In this document: positions 26,030 to 39,800 of the stretch, in pieces
Layout: each line of letters begins with the position of its first letter
How positions within the stretch are numbered: the stretch's first letter is position 1
NCBI GenBank assembly: GCA_028023455.1
Contig: JAQFVV010012398.1
Location: 11,207,160-11,271,159, forward strand
Reading direction: 5' to 3'
Length of the DNA: 64,000 nt
DNA from: Epiperipatus broadwayi
Lineage: Eukaryota; Onychophora; Udeonychophora; Euonychophora; Peripatidae
The notes under the pieces: model-generated
Told to the model about the DNA's origin: nothing
The model's input: the letters and a program-made list of their open reading frames with translations, nothing else
The model's database searches: none
Position numbers and translations under genes: made by a program

Positions 26030-27646
26030 TTATTTGTAGTTACACAACTTATGGAGATGAGTAGGAATTCAGGTAGATCATTATATATGAGCTTTATATA
26101 GATGTAGAGAAAGCATATGATAGAGTAAATAGAAATAGATTATGGGTAAGGTTAGCCAATTTGGAAATGGATGAAGCTTTAGTAAATATTATTAAGAAAT
26201 TATATGAAAATAATTATTATACTTACCAGTTAGGGGATATAGAATCAGTTAAAGTTAATAATGGGGTGGGATTAAGGCAAGGATGTCCTATGTCACCTAT
26301 TTTGTTTTTGTTGTTTTTGAGTGAAATGGAGAAAGCAACAGAAAGACTAGAAAAAGGGGTAGAGATACCATTAATAGGTGGCAAGGGAGTATATATTTTT
26401 TCGGGTCTTTTTTTTGCAGATGATATCTTTTTGTGTGCGGAAAGAAGAGAAGATATGGAAATTATGTTGAGGATATGTGCAAGAGTGGGTAAAGAGATGG
26501 GGTTTCAATTTAGTGAAGAAAAATCAAATATAATGATGGTTAATACTGGGAAAAGACAAGATGTAGAATTTTTATTGGGGATGTAAAGTTAAGTGTGGTG
26601 GATAGATATAAGTATTTGGGAATCATCTTATATAATCAGGAAAATTGCTTGGATGAATGGGAGAAAAAATTGATAAATGAAGCAAAGAAAAGAAAGGGTT
26701 TGGTAAAGAAACTAACAGTATTTTCATATAATAAATATGATGTAGCTAGAATAGTATGGAAGGGAGTTGCAGTAGCAGGGTTAACATATGGTAATGATGC
26801 ATTATGTGTTAGTAAAAGGGTTTTAGATTATTTAGAGAAAGTACAAAGGGAAGTATGAAGACATGCGTTAGATGCAGAGATGTGGACAGCAAAGGAGGCA
26901 ATTCAAAGAGAAATGGGATGGTCAAGTTTTTATATGAGAGATGCAAAAAGTAAAATGAAAATGTTTGGTAGGTTGCAGTTTATGGATAGTAAAAAAATAG
27001 CAAAAATAGTGTTCAATTGGGTTATGAGTAAAGGGCAGGTAACAAGATGGGTGAGAAAAGTAATGCAGTATGCGAAAGATTTGGATAAAGAATTTATATC
27101 AGTATACTTGTATAAAAGGTGGGATGATTGTGTTAGGAGGATTGTTGAGTGTTATAGTGGTAAGGAATGGGATAAAAGAATAGAAGCATTAATAAAAAAA
27201 TAGGGAGTTGGAGAGATGGAAAACTAGTATGGAGGGTAAGAAGAGTTTAAATATATATGGAAGTAAACAGAATATTGGATGCGAGTTAATTTATGATAAT
27301 AGTAAGGAAAGTAGTTTATCATTTAAGGCTCGAACGGGATCTTCAGCAACAAGAGAATATACATGTAAATGGAAAACCATGGATAATTTAGTGTGCAGAT
27401 TGTGTAAGGAAGTTATAGAAAATAATAGGCACCTGCTGATTGAATGTAAATGCTTGAAAGCAGAAAGGGTACAGAATAATGAAGTTATGGGAGGATAGAC
27501 ATGAACAAAGTGACTATACAGAAAGTGAGTTATTAGTTTTTATGTTGGGTTTGCGAAGAGATAAGGGGGATTTAGATATAAAGGCCATAGAGCTGACAAA
27601 GTTTATGTTGTGGAAATGGGATGGGGCAGAATATGGAAAGACTTAA
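26030..27646 (+). pseudogene. LINE reverse transcriptase fragment inside E1
   Basis: A 5'-truncated non-LTR retrotransposon. Reading through four or five frame changes gives: a start near 26,048 with MSRNSGRSLY; DVEKAYDRVNR (26,101, first catalytic aspartate); GLRQGCPMSPILF (about 26,270); FFADDIFL (about 26,410), the intact F-A-D-D active site; RYKYLGIIL (26,604); EMGWSSFYMRDA (about 26,910); and near 27,390 a C-terminal zinc-binding CRLC-x8-H-x4-C motif. The frame ends with WDGAEYGKT and a stop at about 27,646. Breaks lie at ~26,085, ~26,580, a TGA at 26,856, ~27,200 and ~27,490. Codons are distinctly richer in G than in the neighbouring DNA. Clade unresolved; an I/Ingi-related group is possible. 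It lacks the endonuclease part. Confidence 0.9.
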
Positions 27647-28252
27647 GAGTGAGGAATGGAGAATAAAATGGCTAACAGGTTTATCTGGGCATAATTGCTG
27701 AGATATTCTTGACTTCATTTAAGGAGAAGCCAAATACATCAAATCACATCATATGATTTCCAAAACTACGTGCAACCTCAGACATTTTATTTGTCTCGTA
27801 ATTTACATGGCTATTCGCGTGAGTTCTGGGAAAAGGTGCTTGCCATAGCTTTTGCAATTTTTCCCACCTTCCAAAATTTGTAGGGAAGCATGGCGACGGT
27901 CTTACAATTATTAGTACTAAATAGTACGTCAGGTACGAGGTAAGATCTTTAATTAGAATGCATATTACAACAGTTATGGCCACTTGAATTCCCTCCTCCC
28001 TCACATCATATGATAGCGATCTGTTAAGTCTTTGTATTTTCATAGTATCACAAAGCACATTAGCGGAGCCCGTAATATTGCTGTGCAATGCCATATATGC
28101 CTGTAGTGGCTAATATGAACAGTACTGTTCTATATGCCATAAGCTTCTCTGCAAAAGCACAGAAATATAGGGCCGTGGAAACACCATATTTCTGTGTTTT
28201 TAGCAGAGAAACAATGCCACCAGCCGTCTGGCCTAGTGTGCTGATTAGTACC

Positions 28253-28260
28253 TTTTAAAG
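28253..28260. repeat. Target-site duplication, right flank of E1
   Basis: The 8-mer ttttaaag directly follows the right terminus gattagtacc and is identical to the left flank at 25,244-25,251. Confidence 0.85.
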
Positions 28261-31200
28261 CAAGTTAGTCAAGTAGAAATTGATTTCAGACCTTGAGAAT
28301 ACTTGCAAGATTACTTAAAACCTCCTTCCTATTGTTATAGTAATGGGTAAAAAATTATACATTTTCTGTAGTTTATTTAAATATTTATGATTACTTTTAC
28401 AAATATTTATATAATAGAAATTCAATAATAAAGAAATACATGATTACACTTTAAGATTTTATTTTTAAAAATACAAGTTTAAAAAACTTGCAGTAATGAT
28501 AAAAAGAAAACTGCAATAAATAACACTTTGAAAAACACCATAGTATAGAACTTTTATGGGTTTTAATAATTATAAGTACACTTTTAAATTTAGGAACAGA
28601 ATTTCATAGCTTTATGATGACTTAATAATTTGTTTGGGTTTTGAAAATAAGGCTTAATATACAAAGATTTTAATAATTTATTTTTATATCAACCCTGCCG
28701 TGACCATTCAATAAAGTCATGGTTCACATTGCATATTTCATTTTATTATTTTTTTCTACATTTGTCAAATTTTTTTTTTTAAATGTTTTTCTAATATGAA
28801 CTTTTATTTCTAACAAGTGAAATTCAACTTATTGAATTCTAATAGATAATGATGGTTTAAGGCTTAAATCAAATGTTGAATGATAATGCAATCAACCACT
28901 AGGGTAGAATGCAAAAACCATTCAAACATGAAAGAGTGAAATAAAAGTTTTGATTATTTGAAGTTATATTTTAGCAAGATACATATAAAAAATATTAAAT
29001 TTTGCAATAATCATTATTTATTCATTCCTAAACATTTTCATTGCCTATAGATGGCTTTTGTTATTGATAATTTATTTCTACTTACTTTATTTTTGCCTGT
29101 TTGCAAAGTAAATATTTTATTTTTTTGACTAATTTGAATTCTTGTCTAGAATAAAAAATGCGAAAATTGGAGAATAAAAGTAGAAATATGACCTTATTCA
29201 CTTCAATAATACAACCAAGAAAAAAAAAAAATATATATATACTATCAATTTCTTGCTTAATATATATCATGCGAAGAAATCATTTTTTTAGTCTGAAAGT
29301 TGAAAAAAGTATTTTGTTTTGATTATTTCTTTTTATTTATTATCCCTTATTTTTATTTACAAAATTGATATTTTATTTTTTAAACTAATTTATTTTTTTG
29401 GATTTTTGCTTTTAATGAAATATGTAAAAACTGTAAAAATAAAAGAAGGAATTATATAAAGTTGTTCATTATAAAACTAAATAGAATGTAGAAGTGTGCA
29501 AAAAAAAAAAAAAACAGCACTTAAAATGTTAATAGAAAATGATTATATGCCACTGAATTACATTATATATATATATTTTTTTTACTAGAAAACAAGTTTA
29601 TTGATTCTGAAAATTCTTTATGCTCATCATTGAGCACTTATGATTTTTTCAATGCAAATGAATATAATTCTTTTAATTCTCAATATTTTAAATTACAATT
29701 ATAAAAAAATAATATATAATATATATTCATATTACATATTTTGATCCCCCCCCACACACCAACAGGTGTCAATATGTAACTGAATAAAATGAATTAGTCT
29801 TAGAAGTCATATAAAACCATATAATAAATTTATTTGGAAACTAATTTTTTTAATGAAATAAGTCAGAATATTTTTATAGTTAAAACACATAAGAATTTTT
29901 ATTTAATAAATTCTCAAAAATGATTGAATTGATTATATATGGTGATTAAATTTCTGAGAACAGCATGAACTTAATAAAATGCTTATGGAAATTTCCTTCT
30001 TATTAGAATATTTTACCTAAAATTGACAATATATTTCACTTGCTAAAAAACTCAATTTATCTCAAGAAAATATTTGTTTCATCCTATTAGCCATCATAAT
30101 AATCAATAAAGATAGATTAAACAATATCTGAAACTAACATATTTCAAATATTCTGCCTAACAAGATGTGTTGAATTAGCTAGTTTAAATGGGAATCAATA
30201 CCATAAAACTACCTCAATTAAGAATAATTAGTCTATGTTGGGATAAAATATTAAGAAAATATACAAACTAATTTAAAATAGTAAATCATTTTAGACAACT
30301 TTTCAAAAATTATTAACCCAATATTGATTAAAGTTCTTATTATTAACTTTGATAAATAGTAATATATAGCAAAAATTGCTAAACCATTTAACATTTATTA
30401 GGAATATATATATATATACTATAAAACTTATTTTAGGTCTTAAATTTCCAGAATATAGGAAGGTTTTCAAAAGAATAAAGATTTCTTCTGCAACATTTAG
30501 TTGGAAATTATATATATTCTGGTTTCTTGATATTTTTTTCTTTGTTGAAAATAAATCCAACTGACATTAAACATAATTTAGAAACAAGAAAACAACTTAA
30601 ATATGACTATATATATATATATCCTTCATCAATTTGACATCAAATTGGGAAAGATCACCTAAAAGAACCACAACATGCACTTCTAATCAAATAACTCAGA
30701 ATGAATCAACATATTCCTTTCAAGCTTAAATATATATATAGTAATTAGAGACATTGAGAGACTGCTGGATTGTGAAAAAAACTCTTAGCAGGCTCACAAA
30801 ATAAACAAACCAATTATTTTCATAGTCTAACTTCTTCACTTAGATGAAACAATGTTAGTCAGCCAATTACTATTTTTTCGTACAAAAGACTATTATTAGC
30901 TTTACAAAGCAAAAAATAATAGCATTTGTATTAAAGTTTATCCTAGCTTTTAAATTTGCAAACATTTGGGATCATAGATCCAGGGAATACTATCCACTTT
31001 CCTTTGCGGATGGATCAAATACAGTTCTAACAGGAAAATTTTATTAAAAAATAATAATCTAAAAACTGCAAATAAAAACAAAGAAAACACTGGAGTACAA
31101 TTACTTCATTTCACATCAAGTAAAATATAATCTTGTTTCTTTATATATATATATATTCAAAATTATTTCTATAACATTGAAAAAATATCCAATACTTCAC

Positions 31201-33006
31201 CATTGTGATTATTAAAAGAATGACCATTACCATTTACAATCATTTCATTAATGCCAACTTAATTTTCAGGAAGCAATTACAGACTGATTACAAACTTATT
31301 TTACTAAAAATATCAAATATATATAATATTATTTATGATAACTGGTGGATAAGGTGACTCATATACAATAATCACACTATTTCTTGCAAAAAAAAATTCT
31401 AAATAAATATTTATAAGCAAAATAAAGCCTTGAACTGCTTCATGTAAACAGTGTATCTTTTACCTTACTTTTTATTTACAATACAACATTTATAAAAGTT
31501 TAATTATGCAAAATAAAATTTTGCAATGAATATTTGTTTGCGAAAAGAAGCTAATATTTACAGCAATTAGCAATAAAAAAGTGTATTAATGGTATACACA
31601 TTTTAAATAGAAATGTTTATGTAAGTATTAAATAATTTTCACATAGAAATAATAATAATGTTACACTTATACCTTTATTTAGATTAGTGAGGACAAATAA
31701 TATCAAAATGCATTGTAAATAAGACTTCACATAAAAAATAAGCAATTATAATGAGTTCCTATGGGGGGAAAAATTAACTTGTTTCTCTAAATTCAAAATA
31801 TAAAAAAACTCAATTAAAAAAATAAAGTTTAATTTGAAAAAAGTATTAATTAACGAATAAACATTTTTACTAAGCATATTAATAAAAAAAAATTAATAAT
31901 CTGTACAAAAAAAAAAAAAACATTTCAATTGTTATAATTTAAGAAAAAAAAATCTTTTATTGAGTTTCCAAGATCTCTTCTTATATATTAGCGAGAAAAT
32001 AATTCTTGATTCACAATTTATTAAAGTTGAAAGAAATAAACTAAATGTAATATACATTTTAAAATGTAAAAAAATAAAATAAAAATAATAACAATATTCA
32101 TTTTAAGATTTATTTTTGATGCAGTTAATGTTCTATTATCAATGTTTTTTTTTAAATTTTGTAATATCGAACATATAAAACATAGAACTTTTTTTGCACC
32201 ACTGTTAATTTTTTTTAGATCAAAATTTTGCAAATTTATTTAATTTATGTGAAATTAACAGTCTGTTGAATTTTAAATAATGTAAATGATGCTTTTTTTT
32301 TGCTGCTGCCATAAATGTAAATTTTTTTTGTTTTCAATAAAACTGAAATTATCTTGAATGTCAAAAACAAATTACAAGATTATTGATTTAAAATTCACCG
32401 AATAAATGATATTTTTAATTTCTGTCTATCAATCTTTGATCACATATAGTTGATCAATTACATAATGCACAAAATATTTTTTTCTTCAAAATAATTTACA
32501 TTTACTATGTGTTTTGCTGCTGGCAAAATATTCATAGGAATCTTAATTTGTAAAACAGATTCAGTGAATATATTTATCTAATGTACATTTTTTAAAATTT
32601 AATATTAATACACTTTGTTCTTACATGAGATCAAAATGTGTTTTTAATTACTAATTGTACTAAATAAAACAGGTATGTTTTTGCTTTTGTCATTGTTAAT
32701 GATGAAAATTTTCTTTGCTTTGAATATGTCATACATGAAAGCACTATATTGCAAGAACAAATACTGAATAAAAATCATTTCTTATTTTATTTTTATAATC
32801 AAAATATATTGGATACTATATAAGTTCAGTACTGTATATTATTATTGTCAATTAACATTTTATTTTTGGTTGATATAACTTACATAATATAACCTAATAC
32901 TTACAAAATGGCCACCACTTCGAAGGTGATTGTTTTTAAAAAAAAAAAAATCAGTTTTTTTAAAGAAGATTGTAGTGAATAATCCACATTTTCTCTTATC
33001 AATATA
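28261..33006. other. Very AT-rich stretch without recognisable gene
   Basis: Only A/T tracts, (TA)n microsatellites (for example near 29,563, 30,406, 30,609 and 31,142) and a short C-run with CA repeat near 29,748-29,758. Short open frames here are low complexity and carry no known domain. Confidence 0.45.
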
Positions 33007-33182
33007 AATCTATTCACAATATAAATTATCTGATGAATACATTGTTATTGATGCTTTTTTGCTCCTACACTTTTATTTTGGGTTACATAATATCAATCTA
33101 TTCACAATATAAATTATCTGATGAATACATTGTTATTGATGCTTTTTTGCTCCTACACTTTTATTTTGGGTTACATAATATC
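33007..33182. repeat. Identical 88-bp tandem duplication
   Basis: The unit beginning aatctattcacaatataaat at 33,007 is repeated from 33,095, and I find no difference over the 88 positions. It creates a repeated stretch inside an otherwise meaningless 65-residue open frame. Identity implies a recent duplication or an assembly artefact. Confidence 0.9.
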
Positions 33183-33955
33183 AAGAATACTGTGTTACTT
33201 ATTAGCACTTTTTTTTATTTTACTTCTTAAGAGTATTTATGTGAATAAATGCATTTAAAATTTTTTTTATATTTTATATATAGTTTTTCCTCTTTTATCA
33301 CTTATCAATAATTGTTTTTTGCTTCATCATAATTGGTAAATTGTATCCTCCCCCCCCCCCATTGTTTTATAACAAATTCTGAAAGATTGAGAATTTTTTT
33401 ACTTTTTTTTACAATTGATGATAATTCTTTTTTCTACTGATCACAACTGCTAAATTATTTTTTCATACATATATAAAATCCAGTCTAATATTAAGTAAGG
33501 AGTATTTTTCTGTTGCAAATTTTTCAAAGACCATGTAAATTTCACCTGATCTGTTTTCACTGTAATTTAATTTTTTCTCTTTATCACAATCAATAAAGTG
33601 TTTTTGATCTTATTTATGATTTCTTTTTTTATAATAGAATGTATTTCAATGAATAAAATTCTCTTTTCTAATGAAGATTTTGAAAATAATATGGTCTTTA
33701 TATATATATAAAACTATGTTATACTCAGCATCATCTACTGAAGAGTTTTTAACTAACGATATTTTAATGTATAATTTTTATAAGTAATGTTTCAATTCTA
33801 AGCATTTGTATTTTTTTTAATGAAAATATTTCATTTTTAAAATGTATATGATTTATATTAACATTTTATAATATAAAAAAAAAATATTTCAAAATTCTAA
33901 GCATTTGACTTTGCTTGTCTGGATATTTTATAGATCAAATATCTAAAAAAAAAAA
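33183..33955. other. AT-rich stretch with a poly-C run
   Basis: No gene seen. A C-run of about 11 at 33,350-33,360 is the only non-A/T feature. Confidence 0.4.
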
Positions 33956-35400
33956 AGCACCATTTCCTGAGTCTATTCTTGGAAGAAGCTACTGTCATCC
34001 AAATTCAGGATATTTCCCTGATAATAATAACTACCAATTCTTCTGAAGAAGATATGACCAATAGAAGAGGATGAGACCAGCTGTAATACTGAGTTTGGTT
34101 ATAGTAGTGCTAATAAGTGACAAGAAATGAATATGAAAAATATTCCTTCACTATGAAATTAGGACTGATTGTGTCTATAAATACAGAACTTATGCCTCTG
34201 CAATTCTTTGAATTGCTCTCTGATGACATATTGTTTGAAAGAATTGTAAGAGAAACCAATCTTCATGCTGATCAAATCATATACAAATTTAGCTACAAAA
34301 GATGGTTCAGATGAGGTTCATTTTTTGCAGTGATGACCTTGCAAGGTATTATCAAACTATCATTTGAATAATAGTTATAGCTAAATAAAAATTATCCCTT
34401 TTCTCCTAAAAATATGTTACATGCTAGATAAAATTTTGCTTACAAAATTTCTGCATTTTGCTAAAGTAGCCCATTCAAGGCTGCACAAGCTTTAGAAGTG
34501 ATGGAGCATTTTGAGATAATTTTTTAATGTTTTGTATATTCCAGAATAGATCCTATACAAAAAACATCCAGCTGGGAAAATTTACAATTCTAAATAAATC
34601 CATTTTGGGTAAAACTTTTAGCACTTTATGAATCACAAAGTTGGGTAATTTTCTTTCATATAGTGAAAAAGTATATAATGAAAAATGTGTTGCGTATTTT
34701 GACAGCACTAAACATGTTAATCTGACAGATGATAGATTGGGCAAAGTATATTATATCACATGGACAATTGGTGCATGTCATTAAATCTTGCAGATCTACT
34801 TCCAAAAGAGCAAAAAGACACTTATAGTACTCTCAATATTAAAAGAGTTTACCAGCTGAAATGAGAAAAAGCTCAAAAAATGGTAATACTCAGACTTTTC
34901 AACAATGAAAGATTCATTATGCATAAACAAAGATTGTGTGAAGTAACTGGCCAATGTTTTGAAATCCATTATAATGTATAATTATAACCTTTATAGAGAT
35001 ATTAATGTGAGATCAAGAGTGATCATGTTACCACCATTCAGGAATTGCAAAAAAATAATATTTTGACACTTCAGTGACATAGTAATTTGGAACATGTTAT
35101 TGTTATATAAAAACCAGTCTAGAAGTAACATTCATCTTCTAATTTTCAAGATGATTATTGAAGAGTGACTTGAAATTTATGCTCATTCCAATTTAAAAAG
35201 TTCACAAGAAAATTTTAATACTAGTTCTTTACAACTAACTTAGTGGCTGACATTTTGTAAGCAGTATTCCACCTAATCTCATCAAAAACAACTTATTCCA
35301 CCTAATCTCATCAAAAACAACTTCTAGACAATTCTGTGTGATGTTCTAAGACAAATGGCCAGTTGGAACCAGATCAAAAAAAAAAAAAAAAGAAAGAAAC
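33956..35400 (+). pseudogene. Decayed piggyBac-like transposase
   Basis: The open stretch at 34,117-34,314 contains MPLQFFELLSDDILFERIV and then RETNLHADQIIYK. This matches the piggyBac transposase N-terminal region, where a dxFxxffddelle segment precedes an eTNxYAeq block. Directly downstream, one frame on, is FFAVMTLQGIIKLSFE (about 34,320-34,367), the conserved helix usually ending in lps-x-x-YWs. Further remnants fit the order: PAGKI near 34,570 (the PGK-x-lsiDE block, aspartate lost) and a K-rich EMRKKLKK-like piece near 34,860. An acidic S-E-E-D segment precedes the domain near 34,040. Many stops make it non-functional. TIRs and TTAA flanks were not identified. Confidence 0.75.
35265..35322. 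repeat. 29-bp tandem duplication
   Basis: The unit starting tattccacctaatctcatca occurs twice in direct succession (35,265-35,293 and 35,294-35,322) with no difference seen. It lies near the 3' end of the piggyBac-like relic. Confidence 0.85.
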
Positions 35401-36757
35401 AAGATTGTGGTTATCATCTGATTTTATCTGAAACTTTGCTTAAAGTTATGTCACATCCAAAAAAAAATTGTAAAGATAATTGTTTATAATTTGTAGATTT
35501 GTTCTATTATTTGAATCATTTTAAAGTAAGTGGACAATTGTTATTTGGAGCTTACATGTAGAAGATAAATAGAAATGTGTGGTAGATATTTTACAGGATT
35601 TTAAAAGTAGATTATAGTAAATGGTGAACAAATTCTTGGTGCATATGATGTATACATTTTGTCAAATACTGTTTTGTGACTAATTGTTTTCAAAATATGT
35701 ATCACAAATACTTTTTTTTTTGTTAAGATTTTTTAAACTTAATATATATTATTCCAGATAGAATACACCTAATATCCTTCAACAGGGTACCACTAGACTC
35801 CTAGTATAGAATATTTATAATTGGTTGACATAGATATTCATTACAAGTGCCTATTATAGCTGTCCCACCATATATAAATCAATTACTGTGACTAGATCAT
35901 GAAGAGCAGAGATCCTTGTTAAAATAAACAATCAGCAGGGCAGACAACAATAAACACAAGCCAGACAAATCTAACAATTAACAATGTTTATTAATAACAG
36001 TAAAACAAAAAATAAAGAGCTTACATTAATGGATGGGTTTGAACAATAGTAGTAGTTCAATGATATATTAAAATTGACTATAAATCCTTTTAAAGAAGTA
36101 GTTTAAGATATTTGAGTTCATTATTTCAATTCTCTTTTATTTTCCCCCTCAAATTAACTATTAGTTCATTAAAATAGTTTACTGTAATATAATTTATATA
36201 TACTCAAAAATGTCAGATGTGTACACATATCTTTGCAATAACATTAATTATTAATTAAGCATTGACAGATTTGATTCATTAGACAAATTCACATATGCTA
36301 ATTTCACTAACAAAATTGATATGCAGCACAAGATCCAGGCCATGAGAGGAAACATATAATGAACAATTAGAAAGACCCATAAATAATTCATGTTAAATAA
36401 AAGAGAAATATATATAAAGGCATAAGAAGCTTTACTACACCTGACCCAATGCAAAAGCAATAAAGGCCATGAATGTCAAGCAGTAAATACACAAAGGATA
36501 AAAAAAGATAAAAATATATAAATGAGCATGGGAACTTTGCTGAACCTGATACTAAATCAAAATCGGCCTATATCTAGCAGTAAGCATAGAAATAAATACA
36601 ATGCCAAATATATAAATAAATCTTCCCGTGGTATCTATTAAGGGTCCATTTATATGCATGTGCACACCCAAATACAACATGATATATAAACACAAGAAAA
36701 AAACTTACCATTACTTTAAACAGTTTAACGCCTACATAAAAATTAGGTTCTTATATA
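35401..36757. other. AT-rich stretch with faint repeats, no gene
   Basis: No supported gene. From about 36,360 to 36,600 two stretches look like diverged copies of a ~110-bp unit: agctttactacacctgaccc then gtcaagcagtaaatacac, against actttgctgaacctgatac then tctagcagtaagcatag. This is weak. Confidence 0.35.
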
Positions 36758-36845
36758 GTATACCTGCCAGAAACTTGACAGCCGTTTTATTTTAAATAAT
36801 CCATTTTTTTTAATTGGCTTTTTTTTTATGGAGTTTAATCCTCCA
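36758..36845 (+). mobile_element. Terminal fragment of the foldback element family
   Basis: The segment tatacctgccagaaacttg followed by ttttattttaaataatccat matches the left end of the foldback element at 47,465 (tttgcctgctggaaagcttg then ttttattttaaactatccat) and the inverted right end at 50,306. No opposite end was found nearby, so this is a partial or solo end. Confidence 0.65.
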
Positions 36846-39800
36846 ACATTTAAAGAACCTGTTTTATCCTCATGTTTGTTTTTATTTATTGTATGAATTT
36901 ATTGTACTTGTTTTCTTGATAAATTAATCTGACTTCATTCTCTTACTATCTGTTTATCAAGACCACCACATCCTACTACTTTTCAGTTATAAGACATATT
37001 TTAAAAAAGGTATAATTAACTTTTCCATCATAGCTTCTGCCTATATTTCAAATAATATTTTGACTGGAAGAAAGCTAATGCTCCTTATATATATTATTTT
37101 AAATATTTAAATCACAAAATGTAAGGTAATAGAAAAAGTCACACTTTGATTAATTTAAATCATGAATCAAACTTGTAAATTTATTCTAATTTTCTCCACT
37201 GATCGATTTTCTATAATAATAAACTAAACTAGAATAAAGTTAATATACTAGCAGATTAAATAAATATTTGCATGTAGTTTACATAAAACTTCAGCATATA
37301 AAATTGTATCAATATAACAACTGTATACCAACAATAATTAACCATTACTCCTCATTGTCAACTTTATCTTCAATATAAATATTCTGACAGTTCTAAACTT
37401 AGAACCAGATACTCACATCCTAATAATTCTGTAAGTCTTCCACCTCAAACCTTCATCAGAATTATTCTCAAAAACAATACTTTTTAATTATTCTTATATA
37501 TAGTAGTTTGAATGGTTATGCAAAAAAACTCATTATTTAAGAAGTAACTTATGTCAAGCTGATAGATTATGGTTACAGAGGCCCAAACAGACTTCAGACA
37601 ATTGGGGATACCTTATAAATCCATTGAAACAATACATTTCTCAATATCTTAGTTGTTGTTGGTTGTTAGAAATTATCTTCAAAATTAACTCTTTATATTA
37701 AAACCTATATGAGATTGGCCTCCATAAGGTCAAAAACAATCATTTCCAAATGCTGATCTCTGTCATTCTTATAATTGTAAATAAGTTCAAAAATTTATCA
37801 ATAGATTCTACATTCCATATTTAGATACATCTGTCCAGATAATCTCAATTGTGGCTGTTCTTTTTTTAGTCCATAAAATTCCCACTATATATAAAGGGGC
37901 TTAATAAAACCAAGTAATTACATAGTGATTTTGCTATATTCTATATATAGGAAATTGCCAATAGTAAACTGATATCCTGCTACTTCAAAGCTATTCTTGC
38001 ATCTGTTTTAGGCACTCCAATCAGTAAGTCAAAATAAATCATAATTTAAACACTTAATTATAAATAAGTTGTGTGCTGAAATAATTTTGCCATGTAGTTT
38101 ACTGCAGATTATAAGAGCAAAAATTGTCAATGATTTCCGAACATATTTAAAGGTCTGTTATGGCAATCAATGCATCTTTACAATTCCTCTGTAGATGATA
38201 CAAATAGAATCTTGAATAACTTGATTTGGGTTTCATCAATGCAATTACTCTCTCATTATTTCTCATTTGCCAATTGGCAATCATGAAGTTAAATATTATT
38301 ATTGTAAACTATTTAGTGTGTACAAAAAGTTAAAAGTCTTTGTGCCATTCTAGAAAATTCATACCTCAAACTAATACTAATATCTATTAATCTATTTATG
38401 CAAATTGCCCAATGGCAGATAAATTTGTAATAATTCAAGAAAATCTTGATTCAAGTTGAGATGATTCTTTTTTCAATTACTTACATCTATTCTCTGATGA
38501 ATTTCATTAAATATCCAGATTCTCCATATTCATATCTCAAATTATTTTAAACAGCATTAAATATAATTGTCTGTTTCAAAACTTCTTTGGAATTCCTAGA
38601 ATCATTTCTTGTAAAAATATTAATATTATAGTCAGTGCTCTTATGAATTTAGTTTCCCATTTATTGGTTTATCTTACTCTAAATACCCTTAAAAAAAATT
38701 GATATACTTTTTTAATTTGATGTATGTTTGAATCTTTAACAAGATATAGTCAATTTCTGTACAAGATTCAAATATATTTTTTTTGGTAAAAATATTTTTA
38801 AATGACATTGTAAAAGTGTTTAGCATTTGTTTATTTCAAAATCATTGTCAATTCATGCTTTAGTAATTATATGGTTTCTATAAAATTATTTTTCATTATC
38901 TATGTCAGTTATTTTATATACAAAATGCAAATTTCAGTTCCTTTATGACTACAATATCCTTTAATTTCTTTAAAAATATGTCAACCAAATGTCAGACCAC
39001 TCTATACCATAAGACCAAAACATATGAAGGCATTACAGCAAAGCTTTATGCAGTTAGACGCAGTCAGTGGATTTAATAGCTAAAAGGTATTGCAGTGAGA
39101 AAAGTGGAAAAAAAAAACCAAGTTTGATCAATGGAATGAAGTTATTGTGTCCAAATTAAAATTGAATGTGACATGACTTCCCATACAACTGACTTTTTTT
39201 TCTATTTTAAGTAAAGCTTCCATTTTCAATTTTTGACAAATATTACAACAATCAAATGAAATTGATAAAATTCCTAGTTCATTATTTAAATAACTTTACC
39301 TTCAACTATCTTGACTGTAAACCTTGTTATAAATCGTTATATATATATTATAAAAAAAACTCTTGATTATAAAATTTTAATATTTTTTTCTTTTTCAATA
39401 TTCCAATGCTTTTTACAGTTGTATATTTTAGATGGTAAAAACTTGCATATCGATAACTTGGAATATTTTGCTGCAGGAGTTATGAAACTGCTTTGACGTA
39501 AATTAGATGTTAATTCTTCCATGCTTTATACATTGCATAGATTAAACATTACAGATATCCTGACCATACTCAATACAACATAGTGTAAACTTTTCCAGTA
39601 ATAGAAATTATTTTAATAAAAAAATTTTATCATCTTAAATTTTGATAAACATGGCAAGTCCTAATAAAAAGTACTTTTTGTAGTCATAAGAGACATTAGT
39701 TTCTTTCAAGACCCCATTATTTTGTCTTCTCTTAAAATAGAATCTTTTTTAAAAACATTATACAGCAGCAATATTAGCATCAGCATGGAATTTGGGCATT

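Larger units (their letters stand above)
25252..28252. mobile_element. TIR DNA transposon E1, 8-bp target duplication
   Basis: Left end ggtactaatcggtatgctag and the reverse complement of the right end, ggtactaatcagcacactag, begin terminal inverted repeats of about 61 bp. These continue through tattgtttctctgctaaaaa. The element is flanked on both sides by the exact 8-mer ttttaaag (25,244-25,251 and 28,253-28,260), so both boundaries are set to the base and the length is 3,001 bp. It carries a duplicated G-tract module (25.5-26.0 kb), a LINE reverse-transcriptase fragment (26.0-27.6 kb) and, from 27.7 kb, about 500 bp shared with the element at 51.56 kb. No transposase is evident, so it is non-autonomous. 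An 8-bp duplication is compatible with hAT, P or Merlin families; the GGTACT terminus does not decide. Confidence 0.9.
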
